Shown: in pieces, positions 8,893 through 16,048 of the stretch
How the letters are laid out: each line of letters opens with the position of its first letter
Position numbering within the stretch: position 1 is the stretch's first letter
Source: Planomicrobium soli
GTDB lineage: Bacteria; Bacillota; Bacilli; Bacillales_A; Planococcaceae
Length of the DNA stretch: 64,000 nt
Assembly (NCBI RefSeq): GCF_003014655.1
Contig: NZ_PYAT01000011.1
Coordinates: 1-64,000, forward strand
Direction of reading: 5' to 3'
The notes under the pieces: generated by a model
Databases searched by the model: none
What the model was told of the DNA's origin: nothing
What the model saw: the letters and a program-made list of their open reading frames with translations, nothing else
Made by a program: the position numbers and the translations under genes

Positions 8893-8917
8893 ACCGGTCC
8901 TATGACCGGTTTTTTTA
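8893..8917 (+). terminator. csbD terminator
   Basis: Stem ACCGGTC / GACCGGT, 4-nt loop, then TTTTTTT, directly after the stop codon. Confidence 0.88.
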
Positions 8918-9091
8918 TGCCGCTATGAAATCCACATTAATTCTTAGGCTTTTTGAAAGGCAATTTCACTTTACACCCAACTAAATATTTAGCACTTGGT
9001 AACCATAATCTGAATAGATTAGAGCTTAAAAGATCCTTTTACTTTAGTAAATAGCCTTTACTTATCACAAAAATAAATCATTCAAATAAAT

Positions 9092-9120
9092 AAAGAAAAA
9101 CAGCCTCATTTCTGAGGCTG
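9092..9120 (-). terminator. terminator of the downstream YflT-domain gene
   Basis: Stem CAGCCTCA / TGAGGCTG with a 4-nt loop; on the minus strand it is followed by TTTTTCTTT. It lies about 90 bp past the stop of the 9210-10061 gene. Confidence 0.8.
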
Positions 9121-9209
9121 TAGAAAAGTTGAAAAATTCAACATGCGGAGTTGTTCCTGTTTTCATCTACATTTTCATGTTGCAGTTGGGCACTTCAAGA
9201 ACTTCGATC

Positions 9210-10061
9210 TTACCGAGAATCATTTCTTCGCTTGTTCAATAAATGCTCTTCTTCTGAATCCCGCCCAAAAGGAGCTGGCCCTAAATTCGGATCTACACCG
9301 GGAGACTGTTCGTCTTGTCGGCGGTTGATTCCTTCTTCACGGTTAAGATTATCTTGCCCTTCTGTTGATTGTAAGGCAGGCTCATGGTCCATAATTTTTT
9401 CAGCAGGGGCACTCTCATCTTTAGGAGTAGAGCCACCTGTAGGATGAATATTTTCTCCTTTTACACGCAAATCTTTCATCTTTTCACCATAACCAGCATC
9501 ACCTTGCTGCTCTTCTCTCGAAACCTCACTTGTATAGATTTCATCAGAATAACGGTTAGTGGAGTTATTTGAAGGTATATCTTTATCTATAATCTTCTCA
9601 TCATTATGTTTTAAATCATCACGTTCAAGGTCTCTTCCCAGTGGCGCAATGGCTGTATTTCGCCCTGCTTTATCACTTTGGATCACTCGAGTATCTTCTG
9701 TATGAGTTGTGGAGCTCTGAGAACCTCTTCCCTCAATGTGGCGGTCTGTATAAAGAAGAATCGCCCCACTTTCAAGATCTTGCTGATAAGCTTCTTTTGT
9801 TGTGTCGTCCAGACCAAACTTCCCTAACTCCGTACGTATTGCATCTTTCCCGCTAAATATGGACTTTAATCTACTGCCCATTGTATCTGCTTCATGTGTA
9901 TGAAGATCACTTTCGTCGTCCACCAGATTGATGACGGAAGAATCGTTCACTAAAACATGCAAATCACTCTCATTGTAACCGTGTGATTTTAAGTCTTTCA
10001 CTTTGTTAATCAGTTCTTCTTGGCTATAAAGCATTTGAAACTCATAATTTGATTGATTCAT
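9210..10061 (-). CDS. YflT-domain general stress protein, long form
   Basis: 283 aa. Residues 1-110 form the YflT/GSP17M domain (YSQEELINKVKDLKSHGY, LHVLVNDSS, FGLDDTTKEAYQQDLESGAILLYTD). The remaining ~170 residues are highly charged, low-complexity and probably disordered (Glu/Asp/Arg/Asn rich), far beyond the usual YflT length. No signal peptide. AGGAGG lies nine bases upstream of ATG, with a sigma-B-like promoter at 10097-10123. The domain is associated with heat and general stress; the molecular role is unknown. It is paralogous to the next gene. Confidence 0.85.
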   Translation of the reverse strand: MNQSNYEFQMLYSQEELINKVKDLKSHGYNESDLHVLVNDSSVINLVDDESDLHTHEADTMGSRLKSIFSGKDAIRTELGKFGLDDTTKEAYQQDLESGAILLYTDRHIEGRGSQSSTTHTEDTRVIQSDKAGRNTAIAPLGRDLERDDLKHNDEKIIDKDIPSNNSTNRYSDEIYTSEVSREEQQGDAGYGEKMKDLRVKGENIHPTGGSTPKDESAPAEKIMDHEPALQSTEGQDNLNREEGINRRQDEQSPGVDPNLGPAPFGRDSEEEHLLNKRRNDSR

Positions 10062-10096
10062 TTGTTCAGCCTCCTGTAAACTGTCTTAATCTTTAT

Positions 10097-10123
10097 CTAC
10101 CCGAACATGCAGAACACTAAAAC
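10097..10123 (-). promoter_or_regulatory. sigma-B-like promoter of the long YflT gene
   Basis: On the minus strand: GTTTTA (10123-10118), 15-nt spacer, GGGTAG (10102-10097). It is close to GTTTAA-N15-GGGTAT and lies 36 bp upstream of the start codon. Confidence 0.65.
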
Positions 10124-10247
10124 ATAGAGTGCCTCTTGTCCAAATTTTTTCTAATTGTTAGAGCGGAAAAAGTTCTGGAAATTTTAATCACGCGTCCTTT
10201 ATGCGTGTATTTAGATAGCTGTTTTTAATTACAAAGCATAAAAACTA

Positions 10248-10279
10248 TAAAAGCCCTTTCAGAATAACTGAAAAGGCTT
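10248..10279 (-). terminator. terminator of the short YflT gene
   Basis: Stem AGCCCTTTCAG / CTGAAAAGGCT (one bulge or mismatch) with a 5-nt loop and a U-rich tail on the minus strand, just past the stop. Confidence 0.75.
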
Positions 10280-10293
10280 CACATCATTATTTA

Positions 10294-10869
10294 TTAATAA
10301 TTTTCCGCATTGCCTGACCTAGTTATTTTAACATTAGGCTTTTCAGTCGAAGAAAAAGTCAAATGATCTTGGTCCTTCACAAGTTTTGGATCTTCTTGGA
10401 AACTTTCTCCTCGTTCGAAGCGATCTTCTTGCTCAACATACTCGTTGTCTACAGAATTTACAAACTCGTTTGTAGAAGGTTCAATTCGGTTTCCTTCCCT
10501 GTCCCGAAAACCGCCTTCTTCCAATACGTCCAATGGCCGTTTGCGTTCGTTTTCCACATAAATTAGAATTCCGCCTTGCGAGACATTCTCCGAATAACGT
10601 TCTGTCTCAGAATCGCTTAACCCGAATGATTTTATGCCATCCAGAGCATTTGCTCCTCCTTTGAAAATCCCTTTAAAAGAATCTTTAAATGAAGTGGCTT
10701 TTTCTACACTCACCTCCGACTCTTGTTCAATGTGGTTAAAACGACTTTCATCTTTCGCCATGATGTGGATGTTATGTTCATCATATCCTTCTAATTTAAG
10801 TTCACGAATTTTAGCTATTGCTTCTTGTTCTGAATATACTACAGCAATTACTTGTTTGTTCTTTTCCAT
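10294..10869 (-). CDS. YflT-domain general stress protein
   Basis: 191 aa. An N-terminal YflT domain (about 5-115: VVYSEQEAIAKIRELKLEGYDEHNIHIMAKD ... IKSFGLSDSETERYSENVSQGGILIYVE) is followed by an acidic tail without recognised motifs. It shares the domain with the neighbouring 283-aa protein, so the two are paralogues. A near-perfect sigma-B promoter lies 39 bp upstream of the ATG. Predicted cytosolic; mechanism unknown. Confidence 0.87.
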   Translation of the reverse strand: MEKNKQVIAVVYSEQEAIAKIRELKLEGYDEHNIHIMAKDESRFNHIEQESEVSVEKATSFKDSFKGIFKGGANALDGIKSFGLSDSETERYSENVSQGGILIYVENERKRPLDVLEEGGFRDREGNRIEPSTNEFVNSVDNEYVEQEDRFERGESFQEDPKLVKDQDHLTFSSTEKPNVKITRSGNAENY

Positions 10870-10907
10870 CTATAAAACCTCCAATGATAACCTGTATTAA
10901 AAATCTA

Positions 10908-10934
10908 ATACCCTTTGCGGAAGTTAATTTAAAC
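10908..10934 (-). promoter_or_regulatory. sigma-B promoter, consensus match
   Basis: On the minus strand GTTTAA (10934-10929), 15-nt spacer, GGGTAT (10913-10908). Both boxes match the Bacillus sigma-B consensus exactly and the site is correctly placed for the gene starting at 10869. Confidence 0.82.
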
Positions 10935-11390
10935 TTAAGCCATATATCCTTATTCTTCCAATCAAATAAATAGTACAATGGAAATATTAAAAACCTCTTG
11001 TTATATTTACCATACCGTACATATAATATAAAAAAGAGCTTTCTAAATTGCGAAAGATTTTCTTCCCCCTAGATTATTAGTCTATTTGTAATTCATCAAT
11101 TGGTCTAAATAGAACTTTTTAGTAATTTTGCAGTTGCGCTAAACTAGGTAAAATTTCCTTTTTTTCTATATTTGAAAATATATCCATACGAAAAGCAGTC
11201 TATTTTGAAAATTGATGCTATTATGAATTAAAGATATTTTTTAAGTTTATTACGAATTACGGGGGCGAAGAACATCGTACTCAATAAACCTGCGTTTTCT
11301 TACATTTCAGAAAAACCATTAACCCCAGACAGTAACTCTCCTACATGGATGATCGACATACTGCCCATGCAAATGGAAAGGAGAGAATCA
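10935..11390. other. AT-rich spacer upstream of the HTH-TPR regulator
   Basis: 456 bp, very AT-rich, with no ORF bearing a ribosome site. It must contain the promoter of the HTH-TPR gene. TTGAAA near 11203 followed by AT-rich sequence is only a weak candidate. Confidence 0.4.
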
Positions 11391-12680
11391 ATGGAAACAG
11401 GATCACGTATAAAATACCACCGAATTAAAAAGAGAATAAGCGTTGAAGACCTTGCACATGATATTATGCCAGCAAGGGAACTTAAGAAAATTGAAGCAGG
11501 CGTAAAAGCTCCTTCACTTAAAGACTTGCAGGCTTTATGTAAAAAATTAGAAATTCCGTTAGCACCGAAAGATAATCCAATTGGCAAAGTTTTAGTGAAA
11601 AATTTTAAAACTTCATTATTGCATCCGCAAAATAAAGGAAAAATAATGGAACAGTATGCCGATATCCATGATCATCCATTACTCCACGTGGATGAAGATA
11701 TTGAATTAGAGTATTGTATACAGCAAATAAGATACTTCATCATTACCGGCGATTTAGATAGTGCAGAAGAAAAAATAAGAGAAATTGAGCGCTTCAAAGA
11801 ATTTATGAATCAAGAGCAATTTTATTTATTCCATAAATATAATGGGAATTATAATTATATTTTGAATGATTTTGAAGAAGCCCTAAGAATCTATTTAGTT
11901 GCAGAAAAGATAGCTCCACCATCACTCTCTGCTTCTGAAGTAGGAGATTTATATTATTCAATTGGTATCTCAGCAACACAGTGTTGGGAAACTATAATGG
12001 CTAGCAAATATTCAGAGATGGCTTTAAAAATCTACCAACAAGAATTTATTCCAAAGAGACTTGTTGAATGTCACTTAAATATTGCCATTAGTGATCGCAG
12101 GCTCGGTAATTTCCAAAAAGCGAAAGAACATTTCAAGCATGCATTAACTATTGGTGCTAAATTAGATATCGACATTTTAAAATTTACGACTGAATATAAC
12201 TATGGTTACTTTTATTACCATTTTCAAGATTATGAATTGGCTATAGAACATTTGAATAATGCTTTGAATTATATTCCTATTGAATATACATCTGATATAC
12301 TTTTAAATTATTGCGTATTATTAAAATGCTATATTGAATTAAGAGATCTTGAAGCTGCTAGAAAATTATTGGCAAAAGGCCATAAACTGATACAAGATAA
12401 GAAACTTAGTCTTGATATGCCTTCTAATAATACATTTAAAGAAGCTTATACAGAATTTATGTGTTTATCTTACTTTATTTATGAAGATATCGAGCATTTT
12501 GAAGAATATTTCTTAAATAAGTTGATTCCCATTTTAAGCCAAAATTATAAAGAGTTTGAATTAGGTTTTTATTATAGTACTTTAGGGAATATCTATTTTG
12601 AACAAGGTAAGTTTGAAAAATCAGCGATTATGCTGAACAAAGCCCAACAATCTTATAAAAATCTTATGATCATCAAATGA
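11391..12680 (+). CDS. HTH-TPR regulator, RNPP-type candidate peptide receptor
   Basis: 429 aa. The start at 11391 follows AAAGGAGAGAATCA; an ATG 42 bp upstream lacks a ribosome site. Residues about 4-58 form an XRE-type HTH (GSRIKYHRIKKRISVEDL ... IEAGVKAPSLKDLQALCKKL). The remainder is a helical TPR array (for example CHLNIAISDRRLGNFQKAKEHFKHAL, YNYGYFYYHFQDYELAIEHLNNAL, YYSTLGNIYFEQGKFEKSAIMLNKA). This architecture is that of RNPP regulators (PlcR, NprR, AimR), which bind small re-imported peptides. A gene for a secreted repeat peptide starts 13 bp downstream, as in receptor-pheromone pairs. The gene is clearly more AT-rich than its neighbours, suggesting acquisition. Ligand and targets are unknown. 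Confidence 0.85.
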   Translation: METGSRIKYHRIKKRISVEDLAHDIMPARELKKIEAGVKAPSLKDLQALCKKLEIPLAPKDNPIGKVLVKNFKTSLLHPQNKGKIMEQYADIHDHPLLHVDEDIELEYCIQQIRYFIITGDLDSAEEKIREIERFKEFMNQEQFYLFHKYNGNYNYILNDFEEALRIYLVAEKIAPPSLSASEVGDLYYSIGISATQCWETIMASKYSEMALKIYQQEFIPKRLVECHLNIAISDRRLGNFQKAKEHFKHALTIGAKLDIDILKFTTEYNYGYFYYHFQDYELAIEHLNNALNYIPIEYTSDILLNYCVLLKCYIELRDLEAARKLLAKGHKLIQDKKLSLDMPSNNTFKEAYTEFMCLSYFIYEDIEHFEEYFLNKLIPILSQNYKEFELGFYYSTLGNIYFEQGKFEKSAIMLNKAQQSYKNLMIIK

Positions 12681-12693
12681 GGAGTGGAAAAGA

Positions 12694-13038
12694 ATGAAAA
12701 AATTTGTGTTTTTATCCCTTGCAGCATTAGTTACTGCTACCAGTATTTACGGAACGTCTACTTTACAAAAAAATGATTTAGCTGACCGCGTTCCTGAACC
12801 ATGGGCTGTACAACACGAACTTGCTGACCGTGTACCCGAGCCTTGGGCTGTGAAATATCAACTTGCTGATCGTGTGCCTGAGCCTTGGGCTGTGAAATAT
12901 CAACTTGCTGACCGTGTGCCTGAGCCTTGGGCTGTGAAATATCAACTCGCTGACCGTGTGCCTGAGCCTTGGGCTGTGAAATATCAACTTGCTGACCGTG
13001 TGCCTGAGCCTTGGGCTGCGCAAAATTTAAACGCTTAA
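12694..13038 (+). CDS. secreted multi-copy peptide pheromone precursor (candidate)
   Basis: 114 aa. A Sec-type signal sequence (KK then a hydrophobic stretch, residues 4-20) and a short spacer are followed by six tandem units starting at residue 29. Each has the invariant core LADRVPEPWA. Units 2-5 end in VKYQ, unit 1 in VQHE and the last in AQNLNA. There is no catalytic domain, lipobox or anchor. GAGGAGTGGAAAAGA lies before ATG, 13 bp after the HTH-TPR gene, so the pair is probably co-transcribed. The design fits a pro-pheromone cut outside the cell into several identical peptides and re-imported by an oligopeptide permease. The exact mature peptide cannot be read from sequence. A repeat-rich structural secreted protein is the alternative. 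Confidence 0.8.
   Translation: MKKFVFLSLAALVTATSIYGTSTLQKNDLADRVPEPWAVQHELADRVPEPWAVKYQLADRVPEPWAVKYQLADRVPEPWAVKYQLADRVPEPWAVKYQLADRVPEPWAAQNLNA
12778..13017 (+). repeat. six tandem 42-bp repeats encoding LADRVPEPWA
   Basis: Units begin at 12778, 12820, 12862, 12904, 12946 and 12988 (the last is partial, 30 bp for the core). Units 2-6 are almost identical; the few differences within the core (gac/gat, gtg/gta, cct/ccc) are synonymous. Unit 1 differs most in codons but encodes the same core. Confidence 0.95.
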
Positions 13039-13044
13039 CAAAAT

Positions 13045-13074
13045 TTAAAAAGCCCGTCGCTCCTATTTGGAGTA
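13045..13074. terminator. left part of a terminator split by the IS element
   Basis: AAAAAGCCCGTCGCTCC-TATTT-GGAGTA is present here, and the complementary arm ACGGGCTTTTTT is at 14549-14560 on the far side of the IS. Joining the two at the GTA duplication restores one long bidirectional hairpin between the peptide gene and pgi. Confidence 0.8.
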
Positions 13075-13104
13075 GGTAGTGACCCCTTAAAGTTAGAGTT
13101 TTCG

Positions 13105-13965
13105 TTATGCAGCTAATTGGCTGGCATGCGTCCGGTATTGCACCGGGCTCATGCCGGCCAATTTTCGTTTGATGCGTTCGTTGTTGTAGTAATGGACGTA
13201 ACGTTCAATTCGCTGTTTTAATTTATCGTAAGAGACCTGTTCTTCTCCGTAATACATCTCCTGTTTGAGTAAGCTGGAGAAGTTTTCCATCGCGGCGTTG
13301 TCAGCGCAGGTCGCCTTCCGGGACATGCTTTGGTAAATTCGGTTCTGTTTTAGTGCGTTCACCCAGGAAGGGTGATGATAATGCCACCCCTGATCGGAAT
13401 GGACGGTCGTCCGGTAAGCCGCCTGCTCGATAACCGGAAGCGCATTCGCAAAAGACTCCATGACGAACTCGAGGGTCGGGCGCTTTGACATGCTCATCCC
13501 AATGATCTCGCCATTGTAAAGGTCCATTAAAGGACTGAGGTACAGCTTTTCTTCTCCAGCACATTTGAATTCAGTGACATCTGTAGTGATTTTTTGCAGG
13601 GCATACGCTGTATTGAACCTGCGGTTCAGCCGGTTCTTTGCGATGGTGCCCACCTTGCCCTTGTACGATCTGTAGCGGGATTTCCGGATGAACTTCACAC
13701 ATTTCAGTTTTAAGTCAAGCATAAGGCGCTGGACTTTCTTGTGGTTGATGACGTGTCCCTGCGCCTTAAGTGCCGAGTGAATCCGGCGATAGCCGTAACG
13801 GCCTTTATGTTTTTCGAACAGCGCCAAGATCCGCGTCTTCCACTCGTGGTCCGGGTCCTCTGAATCGGAACGAGAGCGGTGATAATGATAGGTTGCTTCC
13901 GGAAGATCGATGATCTTCAGCACATCCTTCAATCGGAATCCTTCTTCGCGGAGTTCGAACGCCAT
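13105..13965 (-). CDS. IS3-family transposase OrfB (DDE domain)
   Basis: 286 aa. An N-terminal HTH_21-type segment (RYGYRRIHSAL) precedes an rve/DDE core with the acidic residues in TTDVTEF, HSDQGW and the ADNAAMENFSSLLKQE motif, then the typical C-terminal YVHYYNNERIKRKLAGMSPVQYR. Normally it is made as an OrfAB fusion by -1 frameshifting; the -1 frame is open from the slippery site at 14019-14025 into this ORF. The listed ATG is internal to that fusion. Confidence 0.93.
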   Translation of the reverse strand: MAFELREEGFRLKDVLKIIDLPEATYHYHRSRSDSEDPDHEWKTRILALFEKHKGRYGYRRIHSALKAQGHVINHKKVQRLMLDLKLKCVKFIRKSRYRSYKGKVGTIAKNRLNRRFNTAYALQKITTDVTEFKCAGEEKLYLSPLMDLYNGEIIGMSMSKRPTLEFVMESFANALPVIEQAAYRTTVHSDQGWHYHHPSWVNALKQNRIYQSMSRKATCADNAAMENFSSLLKQEMYYGEEQVSYDKLKQRIERYVHYYNNERIKRKLAGMSPVQYRTHASQLAA

Positions 13966-14492
13966 TTTTGTCTGGGCTTTTCGAGGTAGGCATTCGGATT
14001 TTCCCGGAAAGCTTTCAACTTTTTTAGATAAGCCACCTCTAAGCGAAGCAACTCATTCTCGCGTTCAAGCTGCTCTTCCCGAGATGAAAGTTTCTCTTGG
14101 TTTTCAGTTCTGTTTTTCGGTTTCTTGGACATGGGTGGCCGTCCTTTCGCTCGCTCCTCCAAGCCGGCTATCCCTTTTTCCAGGAACCGGTGGTTCCAAG
14201 TCGTGATCAGGGAAGGGTTGTTCATCTTAAACTGAATCGCCGTATCCTGGTAAGAAGCACCTGTTTGTTTCATAAAGTGTAATACATCCACCTTGAATTG
14301 AACAGAATACACCTGGTGCGTCTGCTTCTTCCGCAATCCTTCTTCTCCAAACACCTGATAAGCACGTACCCAGCGTTTAATTGGAGTAGAACTAGGAATT
14401 CCGTATTTTTGGGCTAACAGGGTATAACTCAAAGAACCTTCCGCGTATTCTTTGACCATCCGCAGTTTGAACCCCTCACTATATTTCGCCAT
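13929..14492 (-). CDS. IS3-family OrfA (two-HTH DNA-binding protein)
   Basis: 187 aa starting at MAKYSEGFKL; an upstream in-frame extension would cross the IS end and is not used. Two helix-turn-helix units (residues about 5-50 and 60-105) are followed by a leucine-zipper-like coiled coil (EEQLERENELLRLEVAYLKKL, about 138-160), as in IS150-group OrfA. It recognises the IS ends. The 3' end overlaps orfB by 37 bp. Confidence 0.9.
   Translation of the reverse strand: MAKYSEGFKLRMVKEYAEGSLSYTLLAQKYGIPSSTPIKRWVRAYQVFGEEGLRKKQTHQVYSVQFKVDVLHFMKQTGASYQDTAIQFKMNNPSLITTWNHRFLEKGIAGLEERAKGRPPMSKKPKNRTENQEKLSSREEQLERENELLRLEVAYLKKLKAFRENPNAYLEKPRQKWRSNSAKKDSD
14019..14025 (-). promoter_or_regulatory. 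A-AAA-AAG slippery heptamer for -1 frameshifting
   Basis: On the minus strand AAAAAAG is in the zero frame of orfA as (ct)A AAA AAG. After a -1 slip the frame stays open into orfB. This is the canonical IS3-family frameshift signal. Confidence 0.8.
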
Positions 14493-14546
14493 AGAAAAAA
14501 CACCCCCAAAGTTAGATTTTGACTCTAACTTTGGGGGTGCACTACC

Positions 14547-14561
14547 GTAACGGGCTTTTTT
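14547..14561. terminator. right arm of the IS-split terminator
   Basis: GTA duplication, then ACGGGCTTTTTT, complementary to AAAAAGCCCGT at 13046-13056. The T-run ends against the pgi stop codon. Confidence 0.75.
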
Positions 14562-15871
14562 CATTCTTTTTTCTCGTATCCCGGTTTCCCGAGCAGCTCA
14601 AACATATTTTGTTTGTATAGCTCCACACCTGGTTGGTCAAATGGATTGACGCCAGATAAATAAGCGCTCATGGCACATGATTTCATAAAGAAATAAATTA
14701 AGTAACCTACGTGATGGGCATCGATCTTGCCAACGTCCAATGTAATGACAGGTACGCCGCCTTCTACGTGAGCCAATGCTGTAGCTTCCAATGCTTGCAT
14801 GTTGACTTCATGCAACGTTTTATCGGTTAAGTAGTTCAAACCGTCTTCATCATTCTCGTCAAAAGGAATTTGGGTTTGTTGTTGATCTTCTGTAAAGCGA
14901 AGCATTGTTTCAAATAACATTCTACGCCCGTTTTGCATATACTGTCCCATTGAGTGCAGATCAGTTGAGTAAATGACAGAAGCCGGGAAAATACCTTTGC
15001 CTTGCTTGCCTTCACTTTCTCCGAACAATTGCTTCCACCATTCATGGAAAGCACTCATCGATGGTTCAAAGCTTGCAAGAACTTCTACAGAAAATCCACG
15101 GCTGTTTAAAATTTGTCGGTAAGCAGCATACGCATAGGCAGCATTTGAAGACAAGTCAACGGACTGCAATTCTTGCTCTGCTTGTTCCGCACCTTTCAAT
15201 AATGCCCGGATATCGACTCCCGCTACGGCTAATGGAAGCAATCCTACTGCAGTCAATACGGAGTAACGGCCTCCAACGTCTCCAGGTATTTCAAAAGAGG
15301 TATAGCCGTTAGCATCAACATTTTTGCGAAGTGCTCCCCCTGTTTTATCTGTAGTGGCAAAGATTCTTTCTTTTGCTTCTTCACCATACGTCTCATACAT
15401 CCAAGTACGGAGCATTCTAAATGCAATGGCAGGTTCCGTAGTTGTACCCGACTTTGAAATAACATTCAAAGCTACATTTTTACCTTTAATATAAGTCAAT
15501 AGTTCTTCCATGTACTTGCCGCTTATGTTCTGGCCAGCATAAATAATTTCAGTTTGGTTAAAGCCAAATGAAGAGCCCAGCAATTCGTTGACAGCTTTTG
15601 TTCCCAAATAAGAGCCGCCAATTCCGATGACGACCAGAACATTGGCTGTTTCCCGGATTTTCTGAGCCGCTTCTTCGATTCTCGTCAACTCTGCATCGTC
15701 CATTTTTGATGGCCAATCCAACCATCCTAAATAATCCGATCCTATAGCTGTTTTGGTATGCATATTTTTATGTGCTACCTCAACAAAAGATTGCAATGCA
15801 GCCAACTCTTCATTTTCTACAAAACCTTTAACATACTTATCGTTTAAAGTTACTGTTTCTATGTGGACCAC
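14561..15871 (-). CDS. pgi: glucose-6-phosphate isomerase
   Basis: 436 aa, slightly shorter at the C-terminus than the ~450 aa B. subtilis enzyme. It interconverts glucose-6-P and fructose-6-P in glycolysis. Seen: GIGGSYLGTKA, the phosphate-binding VISKSGTTTEPAIAF, DVGGRYSVLTAVGLLP, and GVNPFDQPGVELYK near the end. It probably starts with GTG at 15871 (upstream AAGGAG is rather distant and AAGGCG close). The stop lies 14 bp from the right end of the IS; the protein itself is not interrupted. Confidence 0.95.
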   Translation of the reverse strand: MVHIETVTLNDKYVKGFVENEELAALQSFVEVAHKNMHTKTAIGSDYLGWLDWPSKMDDAELTRIEEAAQKIRETANVLVVIGIGGSYLGTKAVNELLGSSFGFNQTEIIYAGQNISGKYMEELLTYIKGKNVALNVISKSGTTTEPAIAFRMLRTWMYETYGEEAKERIFATTDKTGGALRKNVDANGYTSFEIPGDVGGRYSVLTAVGLLPLAVAGVDIRALLKGAEQAEQELQSVDLSSNAAYAYAAYRQILNSRGFSVEVLASFEPSMSAFHEWWKQLFGESEGKQGKGIFPASVIYSTDLHSMGQYMQNGRRMLFETMLRFTEDQQQTQIPFDENDEDGLNYLTDKTLHEVNMQALEATALAHVEGGVPVITLDVGKIDAHHVGYLIYFFMKSCAMSAYLSGVNPFDQPGVELYKQNMFELLGKPGYEKKE

Positions 15872-15985
15872 CGCCTTTTTTTTAGTCTCCTTATTTTAAC
15901 ATGAAATGTCGATGATACTCTTATAAAAACTAAAATACCAAAAAGCCACAGCATTCCTCACTTTTTTCTTTAAAATATTTGAATT

Positions 15986-16014
15986 AAAAAAGCCCATAAA
16001 AGGATGGGCTTTAA
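15986..16014 (-). terminator. terminator downstream of the ATL gene
   Basis: Stem AAGCCCAT / ATGGGCTT with a 6-nt loop and TTTTTTAATT on the minus strand. Confidence 0.82.
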
Positions 16015-16048
16015 AAACTAGTTTTTTAGACTGTTGATAGGAAATTAT

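Larger units (their letters stand above)
13075..14546 (-). mobile_element. intact IS3-family insertion sequence (IS150-like)
   Basis: 1472 bp. Imperfect terminal inverted repeats GGTAGTGACCCCTTAAAGTT (left) and GGTAGTGCACCCCCAAAGTT (right, reverse complement), extending through AGAGT. A 3-bp target duplication GTA flanks it at 13072-13074 and 14547-14549. It carries overlapping orfA and orfB in -1 frame relation with an A6G slippery heptamer. Both ORFs are full length, so the copy is probably active or recent. Confidence 0.93.

Noticed and set aside
12778-13017. Tandem repeats as a CRISPR array or non-coding satellite
   Set aside because: There are no variable spacers; the 42-bp period is a multiple of three and the reading frame is maintained through every unit.
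12778-13023. Antisense ORF across the pheromone repeats with its own repeated protein pattern
   Set aside because: It is the mirror of the repeat array, lacks a ribosome site, and the sense frame has a signal peptide, ribosome site and synonymous variation.
13929-14564. Extended OrfA starting outside the IS at 14564
   Set aside because: The extra 24 codons cross the IS terminus and target duplication; the conserved start MAKYSEGFKL lies inside the element.
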